NCBI GenBank assembly: GCA_024281015.1
Contig: JAMXLL010000165.1
Coordinates: forward strand, 1 to 36,220
Reading direction: 5' to 3'
DNA length: 36,220 nucleotides
Source: Candidatus Binataceae bacterium
GTDB lineage: Bacteria > Desulfobacterota > Binatia > Binatales > Binataceae
The first letter of the stretch is position 1. Every line of letters starts with the position of its first letter. This document shows positions 1 through 6,541 of the stretch, in pieces. Both the position numbers and the translations under genes were made by a program. The notes beneath the pieces are model-generated. The model was not told where the DNA came from and made no database searches. It saw only the letters and a program-made list of their open reading frames with translations.

Positions 1-125
1 CTATCGGGCGTGGCTCGATTATTGGCGGAAACGTCTGGATAACACGGGATGTCCCGCCCGGAAGCATTATCACGCAAGCTCAATCGCGCAACGATGCATC
101 AACGATAACGGGAGCGCGTGAGTAA
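1..125 (+). CDS. cysE: Serine O-acetyltransferase, C-terminal end (5' end outside window)
   Basis: The frame starting at base 3 is open to the TAA at 123-125 and encodes about 40 residues. They include GGNVWITRDVPPGS, the last coil of the left-handed beta helix and the C-terminal arm of serine acetyltransferases. The family acetylates serine with acetyl-CoA in the cytoplasm, the first step of cysteine synthesis. The hexapeptide-type I-G-x-x-x-I-I-G spacing fits that fold. Other hexapeptide acyltransferases share parts of this pattern, but the N-V-W-(I/L)-T-R-x-V-P-P-G-S signature and the sulfur-related remnant just downstream favour CysE. The gene is cut by the window edge, so the catalytic histidine region cannot be checked. 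Confidence 0.8.
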   Translation, partial: IGRGSIIGGNVWITRDVPPGSIITQAQSRNDASTITGARE

Positions 126-130
126 CCCAC

Positions 131-650
131 GGCTATTTCAGGCTAACATCATATCAACATTGTTCCCCGGCAGCTTGTGGCAGAGGCCGTGGCTGCGATG
201 ATTCGAGTTGTACCGGTGACTGAGCGGGGCGAAGTGATGCTCGATGATTATGCCAAATTGCTCAATCCGCGTACGCGGCTGATCGCCGTGACGTACGTCT
301 AATACACTCGGAACGATTCTGCCAATCCGTGAAATGGTGCAGATGGCGCATCGGCATAACGCACGTGTGCTGGTCGATGGTGCCCAGGGCGTGTCCCACT
401 CTCCGGTCATGTGCAGGAATCGGATGCTGATTTTTATGCGTTGTCAGGCCATAAGATGTTCGGACCCAGTGGCGTCGGTGTTCTGTAGGCCAAGAGGTCG
501 ATTCTTGATGAGATGCCGCCATGGCAGGGCGTCGCCAACATGATCCAGCAGGTACCATTTGAGAAGAGCACTTACGCCGCCCACCGGCATGCTTTGAGGC
601 TGGCACCGCCACCCTTGGTCCAGGGGTCGGCCTGGGCCCGTTTGGAGAAC
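131..650 (+). pseudogene. Decayed cysteine desulfurase (SufS/Csd-type) remnant
   Basis: Spliced across frames, the sequence reads as the middle of a group II cysteine desulfurase. In order it gives [105 protein letters not shown] and [26 protein letters not shown] contains the lysine that binds pyridoxal phosphate. The remnant has an in-frame stop and frameshift near 297-302, a frameshift near 405-415, a TAG at about 486 where a Tyr is usual, and another frameshift near 595. The N-terminal third and the C-terminal domain with the catalytic cysteine loop are missing. It lies between cysE and an Rrf2 regulator, a sulfur/Fe-S context that fits. It cannot make a working enzyme. Confidence 0.85.
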
Positions 651-684
651 CGTGCGAAGCAGGGTAGTCTGTGTTTCAGCAACA

Positions 685-1149
685 ATGCTGTCACACAAGA
701 CGAAATATGCGCTTAAGGCGCTCTTTGTCATGAGCGAAGAATACGGAGGCGGTCCGCTCCTGATTTCCGAAATTGCCGAGCGGGGTAACATCCCCAAACG
801 ATTCCTGGAGCTGATACTGCTCGAGTTGAAGAATCACGGCATTTTGCGAAGTAAGAAGGGAAAGGGCGGCGGCTACGTCCTGAGCCGCGCGCCCGGCGAA
901 ATCTCGGTCGGCCATGTGGTCAGGATGCTTGAAGGTCCGCTGGCGCCGTTGCCCTGCGCGAGCAAAACCGCATACGAGAGATGCGAGGATTGCCGCGACG
1001 AAAAAACTTGCGGCGTGCGCCTCTTGATGAAGCAGGTTCGTGATCAAACCGCCGCAATTCTCGATTCCGCCAGTCTTGCTGACATGCTCAAGCTGTCCCG
1101 AGCTGCCAGGCCCGGGAGAAGTCACCGGCCGGCAATGCTCGCGCACTAG
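685..1149 (+). CDS. Rrf2-family transcriptional regulator with cysteine cluster
   Basis: This 154-residue winged-helix protein begins MLSHKTKYALKALFVM, typical of Rrf2/IscR/CymR proteins. The helix-turn-helix lies at about 25-55 and the wing GKGGGYVLSRAP at about 60-70. The cysteine cluster C91, C100, C103 and C109 (P-C-A-S, R-C-E-D-C, K-T-C-G) lies where IscR-type members bind a [2Fe-2S] cluster, though it has four cysteines rather than IscR's three plus histidine. The ATG at 685 was chosen over an upstream GTG because it matches the family N-terminus; no strong ribosome binding site is visible. Its position beside cysE and a sufS remnant suggests control of cysteine or Fe-S genes. That role is inferred from context, and metal or cluster binding from the cysteines. 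Confidence 0.88.
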   Translation: MLSHKTKYALKALFVMSEEYGGGPLLISEIAERGNIPKRFLELILLELKNHGILRSKKGKGGGYVLSRAPGEISVGHVVRMLEGPLAPLPCASKTAYERCEDCRDEKTCGVRLLMKQVRDQTAAILDSASLADMLKLSRAARPGRSHRPAMLAH

Positions 1150-1326
1150 AACTCAACGGGACCGATCGACGTAGTTCGTCCTTTCCTTGTTTGCTGTCGG
1201 GTTTATGCTGCTGCGACTGTCAGAACACTCAGCAGGGCATCGCAATCGGAACGGCTTACCGAACGCGATTCAAGAGAATCGTCGTTGACCGATTGGGGAT
1301 CCTCGATAGCGGTGACATTGTGGGCC

Positions 1327-1761
1327 TCACTGCAGTCTGACGAGGGCGAGGCCCGATTCTGGATCGATCTGCTTCTGCATATGTTCGGGGCTTTCCGTGA
1401 GTATGACCTCGCACGTCGGCCTTACGACCGCTTCAAGAAGATGGCCCCCGTGAGCAGTCCCGTCAGCTTTACCAATAACGACGTGCGCGTGGACCTGTGG
1501 CTTTCCGTCTTTCAGGGCGATGTCGCCGACCAACGACAATAATTCGACCTGTTCATTGAGGACGACCGACGGCTGATACTTCTTGGTCTCCCAATTGAAC
1601 CAAGCCAGTTTGACTGCAGAAAAAGCGCCAATGGCCTTGAAGCTACTTCCCGCCAGTTTCTGCTCCGACGCAAAGCGGTTGAGACCTGCCGCGAGTTCAT
1701 CACCTGGGTCGAAGATCAATGCATATGTCTTCGGTTCTTCCGATAGAAGTCTGTACTGCAT
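1327..1761 (-). CDS. PPC/DUF296 domain protein
   Basis: This 144-residue protein is a single PPC (plants and prokaryotes conserved, DUF296) domain over nearly its whole length. It shows the family pattern in order: GSSFKAIGAFSAVKLAWF (39-55), KKYQPSVVLNEQVELLSLVGD (roughly 60-80), KDGKPQVHAHVVIG with H91 and H93, then HGGHLLEAVVRPTCEVILTE. In plants the domain is fused to AT-hooks and trimerises; bacterial stand-alone versions form trimers, and the conserved histidines may bind metal. The cellular role is unknown. The ATG at 1761 has GAGGAG a few bases upstream. The gene converges on the Rrf2 gene and appears to stand alone. Confidence 0.85.
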   Translation of the reverse strand: MQYRLLSEEPKTYALIFDPGDELAAGLNRFASEQKLAGSSFKAIGAFSAVKLAWFNWETKKYQPSVVLNEQVELLSLVGDIALKDGKPQVHAHVVIGKADGTAHGGHLLEAVVRPTCEVILTESPEHMQKQIDPESGLALVRLQ

Positions 1762-2614
1762 TCGTTTCTCCTCGGCTTTGAAGCCGGCTTTCGCAAATCT
1801 ACAACCACGACGCTGATGCCGACAGGCAGAAGGTGCTTTGCAGCATTGCCGACCGGCCTCGGCTGCCCTTCTTGCTCCGCGTTCCCGGCTTAGGAATTAT
1901 CGATCGCAGTGGCTGCCTGCAACCACTCATTAAAATCAGCCTTTCAAGAGCTGAGTTGATTTTTCGATTGCGACGCGCGGCGAATACATCTTAGAACGAC
2001 TACTAATTGATGCCGCTATAGCTCAGTTCGTCGTAACGCAATATTGGCTCGGCGAACCCTCGAGCTTCGAGCCAAAAAGGGCAGCTGGCCGCTCGGACAG
2101 CAGTCAAGCCCATTCTGCCTTGGTGACGCACCCTGCATCGAAACAGATCCAGCTGAATCCGACGATACCGGTTGGAACGCGTTATCACTCCTGGGAGGGC
2201 AACTGGAATGTGCCTTGCCTTGCTTATTGCACCCATTCAACGATTTTAAAGACGCCCGGAATTTTCGTCCCGCCGCCAAGCATCTTACCGGTGACATTGA
2301 TGGCGCAACTCCAGTGTCTATTGGTCGCCGTGTCTGCCGTCAACTGGAACGCGACACTTGACCGAGTTCATGCAGTTACTATTATCGCTGTTTTTTTTGC
2401 AACCGCTCAACAGAGATGAAAATCGCAGCCGGTGGCGAAAGCTGGAACCGCCATGTTCCGAGCTTCACATGGTTGTACTAATGGTGTATTTCGGCTAACT
2501 AGTTGTTGGGTTCACAAAGACTTGACGATATTGATCCGGCTGCACCGTCGTTGATGGGGGAGGCCCGGCGTGTCTCGTGGCGGTAAAAATGGAGCTGGGG
2601 TATGGAGGGAAGAG
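1762..2614. other. Intergenic stretch, no confident gene
   Basis: About 850 bases without a reading frame that looks like a complete gene. Plus-strand frames at 2044-2361 and 2120-2419 and a minus-strand frame at 2016-2297 are open but match no family known to me and have no good ribosome binding site. A broken minus-strand reading near 2235-2360 gives protein-like fragments such as TNRHWSCAINVTGKM and KIPGVFKIVEWVQ, interrupted by several stops. This suggests an old pseudogene that I cannot name. Confidence 0.4.
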
Positions 2615-3850
2615 ATGGTGATTCAGCTCCGGCGCGTGCTGGTGTTGGGCAGCTTTTTGAAATACGCGCGGTTGGCAATCATAGTTTGCGGGGTGCTCGG
2701 GACGGGTTGCGGCGGGGATACGAGCACGCCTCAGGCCGCTCCGACAATCGTGCACTTTGTGCCAAATTCGCATGTGTTCTGGAGCAATCCGCAGAATTGG
2801 ACGACGAGCTACGGACCCGCCTATGCCGATATCCTTCTGCAGCAGAGTAATTTTGTACCTTGCCGGGGTGGTCCGTTTGCCTTGTGCTATTACTCGGGAC
2901 CGAGTTCAGGTTCGGAGGATTTGTCCTGTACGCTGACGTCTGACGGCAAATACGCCAACTGTCAATGCTTTGATATTCCCTATGGAGTATATTACGTCGA
3001 CATTAACGCAATTCTGAACTACTCCGTGTATCAGAGCACGATAGCCCAATGTGGTGCGGACGGCAGCGCCTGCGCTGCGCTGAACTCGGCGCCCGTGTGC
3101 CAATCGCTCAACCAGGGAACCTTAATGCCCAACGCAGAAATGTTTTCTGCCTTTAGCTTCGATTGCGTTCCGTCCAACGGCATCGGTCAGACCAGTTGTG
3201 GCAGCGCACCATATGCGGGTTGCATGACCGCGCCATGTTTCGCAACGGGAACGTCGGGTATCGTGCAATGTTCATGTCCCGTTTTCGATGGACCGTTTCA
3301 GATCGGCCAGAATAATCAAGCTTGTACGCTGGGAGATAACTTGGTGTGGTCTGCCGCCTATACACCACCAGATGCGGCCTCGTCTTCGTCCTCGGCTACT
3401 CTCAACGCGAGCGCAGCAACCGCTCCGGCGCGTCCTGCTTGTGTGCCCGATGCGCCAGGCGCTTTAGAATGTCCGTTATTTGTTCCAGGTACTACCTCGC
3501 TCCCGCCCAATAGTGGCGTAAACTGTCAGAAAGTTTGCGACGAGTACAGTAGCTGCTTGCAGCAGGGAGGAATCCAGAGCGGCCTTACCTGCGATTCAAC
3601 GCTCTGCACCGATGAGTGCAACGACCTGGATGTAGTGGGACAGGCGTGTGGATCACTGGCCAAGTGCGATGTCTCGGAAATTGTCAAAGCCGAAGGCGCA
3701 GCGCAATGTAGTTGCTGCGCGAGCCAGTTGTGCGGATGCCAGGCGAACGCCCAAACGAACGCAACAATCGCCTCGTTGGTGCAGCAGCAGCGTGATCTTG
3801 GTATCAAACCTCAATGCGATATCAATGGCACCCTGTGCGGATCGCCGTGA
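2615..3850 (+). CDS. Cysteine-rich predicted lipoprotein of unknown function
   Basis: This 411-residue exported protein matches no family I know. The ATG at 2615 was chosen because GGAGG lies about eight bases upstream. A start at 2570 in the same frame would add 15 residues without a good site. The N-terminus has a basic start, a hydrophobic run (LAIIVCGVLG) and a possible but imperfect lipobox ending GTGC, about residue 32. The remainder holds about 33 cysteines. A module with C-x-C followed by an aromatic/Pro stretch occurs twice (KYANCQCFDIPYG and GIVQCSCPVFDGP). An Ala/Ser-rich linker (ASSSSSATLNASAATAPA) separates this half from a second cysteine-dense half ending in QCSCCASQLCGCQ. Disulfide bonding in the periplasm or on the cell surface is inferred. 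The gene stands alone between a long non-coding stretch and a convergent oxidoreductase gene. Confidence 0.8.
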   Translation: MVIQLRRVLVLGSFLKYARLAIIVCGVLGTGCGGDTSTPQAAPTIVHFVPNSHVFWSNPQNWTTSYGPAYADILLQQSNFVPCRGGPFALCYYSGPSSGSEDLSCTLTSDGKYANCQCFDIPYGVYYVDINAILNYSVYQSTIAQCGADGSACAALNSAPVCQSLNQGTLMPNAEMFSAFSFDCVPSNGIGQTSCGSAPYAGCMTAPCFATGTSGIVQCSCPVFDGPFQIGQNNQACTLGDNLVWSAAYTPPDAASSSSSATLNASAATAPARPACVPDAPGALECPLFVPGTTSLPPNSGVNCQKVCDEYSSCLQQGGIQSGLTCDSTLCTDECNDLDVVGQACGSLAKCDVSEIVKAEGAAQCSCCASQLCGCQANAQTNATIASLVQQQRDLGIKPQCDINGTLCGSP

Positions 3851-3913
3851 TGGATAATCTGATCACTTTATAGATCCGTTGGTGAGCCCCGAGATGCCCC
3901 GCGAACCAAAAAA

Positions 3914-4858
3914 CTATTCGATTCGAGCCAACGCATTAATAGCTGCATGCAGCGAGTTCTCATAATCTTCATCAACTGGGAATGGGCGTACTATGATCCA
4001 ATCCGCGCCGGCTTGCGCCAACGCCCCGAAGCGAGCTCGCCACTCATCAGGGGTGCCAATGAGCGCCACTGACTCTACCAATGCCGGCGTTATAATGACG
4101 GAGGCATCTTCGATGGAATCGCGCACAGCCCACAGTTGCGCCATTTCGCTGGCGAATCCGCTACGTGCAAACATGCGATTGTACGCGGGCAGGGAAGCGT
4201 AGCGCGCGAGTGTGCGTTGTGCCGCAAGCAGAGCCCGGTCGCGATCCCGATGCTGGAACAGCGGAATGCCGGTAGTGATTGTAAACTGGGCACGTGGGCG
4301 TCGGTTCCTGTCCAGCGTATCGTAGGCAGTTGCCGCGGCTCTCTGAAGGCGATCCACCGTGCAGATATCCAGCATCAGGCCATCGGCTATTTCGGCGCCA
4401 AGGCGAACAGTCTGGAGGGCGAGCGCAGCGAAAAAAATCGGCACTCCACCCACAATGGGTCGCGAGCTGTCCTGGTTGTCGAGGAAGTCCCTTAGCTCAT
4501 GTGTGTAACGTCGAAGCCGGTCACGCGGGTCCGGAACCCTGATTCCCAAGCTCTCCAATAACGGCTGATGACTCACCCCCAATCCCAAAATAAACCGGCC
4601 GGGAGTTTCTTGCGCAATTTGTCGGGCTGCCCAGGAACATAGGGCAGCCTCCCGCAAGAAAATATTGACTACCCATGTCGCAACAGTCGCCCGGTTGGTC
4701 GCCTTCGCGGCCGCATAACAACAGATCAGCCCGTCATTCTTGCCTTCTGGGATGAAGATACCGTCGATGCCGGCATTTTCGGATTCCTTTCCGAATTCTG
4801 CCAGGCGCGTAAGACTCAGCCCGTTGAATGGCGAAATGCATATTCCTAGTTTGCTCAT
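3914..4858 (-). CDS. LLM-class flavin/F420-dependent oxidoreductase
   Basis: This 314-residue protein has the luciferase-like TIM-barrel pattern. MSKLGICISP opens with the first strand, DGIFIPEG matches the second barrel strand region, ATWVVNIFLREAAL follows, then AARQIAQETPGRFILGLGVS (the A-x-x-x-A-x-x-L-x-x-x-S-x-G-R-F-x-L-G-L-G-x-S type signature). GTPDEWRARFGALAQAGADW is the usual C-terminal helix. These enzymes use reduced FMN or F420 to oxidise or reduce small organic substrates; substrate and cofactor cannot be told from sequence. The ATG at 4858 has GAAGGAAG upstream and fits the family N-terminus; a TTG at 4909 is possible but less likely. It follows closely a short, apparently broken reading frame. 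Confidence 0.85.
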   Translation of the reverse strand: MSKLGICISPFNGLSLTRLAEFGKESENAGIDGIFIPEGKNDGLICCYAAAKATNRATVATWVVNIFLREAALCSWAARQIAQETPGRFILGLGVSHQPLLESLGIRVPDPRDRLRRYTHELRDFLDNQDSSRPIVGGVPIFFAALALQTVRLGAEIADGLMLDICTVDRLQRAAATAYDTLDRNRRPRAQFTITTGIPLFQHRDRDRALLAAQRTLARYASLPAYNRMFARSGFASEMAQLWAVRDSIEDASVIITPALVESVALIGTPDEWRARFGALAQAGADWIIVRPFPVDEDYENSLHAAINALARIE

Positions 4859-5061
4859 GATTCTTCCTTCGTCGATGATCCGCGAGATCAGAGGCGGGGT
4901 CCCCAACAAAATGGCCGTCGGCGCCAGTGACGCTCAAAATTTCAAGCAGCGACGCCACACATTCCCGATTAAGCCGCGGTCCGCCAAGCTCTGCGAGCCG
5001 ATCCTCTTCGTGTCGCGCGAATCCATCGTAACGTGGCAAGATTCGCGGTCATTTTATTCAT
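4859..5061 (-). pseudogene. Short minus-strand coding remnant with strong RBS, apparent frameshift
   Basis: An AGGAGG lies just before ATG 5061 (with a second ATG at 5052). That frame gives only a basic 30-residue peptide and stops at 4969. Shifting frame near 5039 yields a protein-like reading, NLPRYDGFARHEEDRLAELG followed by RECVASLLEILSVTGADGHF, running into the start of the oxidoreductase gene. The good ribosome binding site followed by an early frame break suggests a small gene broken by one indel, or a sequence error. I do not recognise the product. The broken gene would have been co-transcribed with the downstream oxidoreductase. Confidence 0.4.
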
Positions 5062-5540
5062 TCCTCCTTTTCGGGCTTGATAACGGTTGATCTAGCCCAT
5101 CCGTTAGCGTATGAACGATTGAATCCGCTCTGTGGGTGGTTGTTTATGTTCTCTAACAGCGGTTGTGACCAGAGTTGGATTCTCTTCCGCGCCGTCCTGC
5201 TCAACGGACCCGTAGTTATCCATACCTTCGGAGGGCGAGGCTCCCCATATTTCAAGACTGCTGTTCGGTAATCGTTGCGACATTAATCGCGGTTAGCCTG
5301 GCTTCTCAGATGAGTTGGGCAGGCATTTTGATGCTGCAGAAAGCATCTGCAACCGGGGATCGTTAGCAACGTGTTCTGGCGACTAGGCGGCATTGAGTGT
5401 TGTCAGGCTACACGGCTGTTTTGGTGTTGCCGCGACAAGTTGGCCTTTAGTCGCACTGGTGCCCGCCACGCGCTTGGATGCAAATCCAAACCGAGCGTGC
5501 GGCTTATGGGTTCCGCCGCAACTGCATCAGTCGAGGCGAT
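5062..5540. other. Intergenic stretch with decayed coding traces
   Basis: About 480 bases without a confident gene. A minus-strand frame (5058-5255) carries the GEPRPPKVW peptide and shares a 27-base element with a site near 35.3 kb. Plus-strand frames here lack ribosome binding sites and family resemblance. Confidence 0.4.
5218..5247 (-). repeat. Dispersed short element, copy A (GEPRPPKV / IHTFGGRGSP)
   Basis: The 30 bases are 80% identical to 35296-35325. The plus-strand reading is IHTFGGRGSP and the minus-strand reading contains GEPRPPKV; both peptides are kept in the two copies. All six differences fall on third codon positions in either of these frames, which look alike because their third positions coincide. 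I infer that a shared coding sequence, perhaps the C-terminal tail of a mobile-element protein, was once present at both sites. Confidence 0.5.
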
Positions 5541-5777
5541 ATGGGAAAAATTGTAGTTGTTCCTCGAGACGACCGGCAAATGGGATATGAGCTGGGTGAG
5601 TGCATGGCGTGTCTGGCGAATGCCGGAATTCGCAGCTATACCGCCCGCCTGGAACGTTCAATTATCTTTTGGGTATGTGACCGAGCTTCCGCCAAGGCCG
5701 TAGAAGCGCTGGTCGAGGGCGGTTTCGCAGTGGCGGGAATTGGCGTCGAGTGCGGCGCCAATTTGGGCTTACACTAA
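5541..5777 (+). CDS. Small ACT-like domain protein (78 aa)
   Basis: The product is 78 residues, starting MGKIVVVPRDDRQMGYELGE. The spacing of a first strand, a helix (LGECMACLANAGI), then SYTARLERSIIFWVCD, and a final helix and strand (AKAVEALVEGGFAVAGIGVE) follows the beta-alpha-beta-beta-alpha-beta pattern of ACT domains. Such domains bind amino acids and regulate metabolic enzymes. The ATG at 5541 has GAGG six bases upstream; an earlier in-frame ATG at 5478 lacks a site. No enzyme domain is attached, so it would act as a stand-alone sensor, if it is functional. The ACT assignment rests on pattern only. Confidence 0.6.
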   Translation: MGKIVVVPRDDRQMGYELGECMACLANAGIRSYTARLERSIIFWVCDRASAKAVEALVEGGFAVAGIGVECGANLGLH

Positions 5778-5841
5778 GATCCGGTATTAGAACCGGAGGA
5801 GCAGATCCAAGGAAGTCGCGAACTGGTGGAGGAGTGGTCGA

Positions 5842-6405
5842 ATGCGGGCATGGGTACAGAAGCGAGCTGTCGTTGACGGAATTATTACGACCGTCGTCGT
5901 CGCCATCCTGGTATTGATGGCAGCGTCAAATTCAGTGGCTCGAACAGCCAGGATTTCTCACAATAGATCGACTGCTGTCCTCAAACCCGCGTCCGAGACT
6001 GCAGCACAGCAGTCAACAGCTCAAGTCCTGCAGCGGCAAAACGAAATCCTCGCGGGTCTTCAGGTATCCCAATCAGCCTTAGACAAGGCGGTGAATGATT
6101 CCAGCATGGCGATTCACCAAGGCCTTAATCAATTAAATGCCGGTTTGGCCGATTCTCGTAGAGAATCACTGCAGACGCTGGAAGCAACTAACCAGCGTTT
6201 AACATCTATCCGGAGATGGCTGGAGTTTGTCGCGTTGTTGTTCGTGCTTTCCCTCGGAACGGTCGTTTACTTTATTGTTCGGCTTGTGAGATTTCAGGAG
6301 GATTCTGTCCAAGTGCAAGGGCAACATGAAAGCGCAATCAGCCGAGAGAGACGAAGGTATAGCTGGCATAGCGAGGACCCAGTGAATGGCCCAGACCCCG
6401 TATAG
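5842..6405 (+). CDS. Small membrane protein with coiled-coil segment
   Basis: This 187-residue protein has an N-terminal hydrophobic helix (about 13-28, GIITTVVVAILVLMAA). A long polar, Gln/Ala/Ser-rich region predicted to be helical or coiled-coil follows (about 50-122). A second membrane helix lies at about 129-149 (FVALLFVLSLGTVVYFIVRL), before a basic, charged tail. The layout resembles an anchored periplasmic coiled coil with a short cytoplasmic end, but I do not recognise a family. The ATG at 5842 has GGAGGAG nearby. It converges on the large hybrid kinase gene; a functional link between the two is only a guess. Confidence 0.7.
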   Translation: MRAWVQKRAVVDGIITTVVVAILVLMAASNSVARTARISHNRSTAVLKPASETAAQQSTAQVLQRQNEILAGLQVSQSALDKAVNDSSMAIHQGLNQLNAGLADSRRESLQTLEATNQRLTSIRRWLEFVALLFVLSLGTVVYFIVRLVRFQEDSVQVQGQHESAISRERRRYSWHSEDPVNGPDPV

Positions 6406-6541
6406 GTCTTGATGGGATTTCTCGGTGTGGCGGCCAGACACTGGCTTGGTGGAATAGGCAATCACTGCTGCAGCAATCCGCCCTCACACTAGTTTCCCGA
6501 TGAAGAGCCGAGTAACTGCGCATGGCCTTTCATCGATATAT

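Noticed and set aside
2012-2040. A start like tRNA (GCCGCTATAGCTCAGTTCGTC)
   Set aside because: The sequence after it does not fold into anticodon and T arms and no acceptor partner is present.
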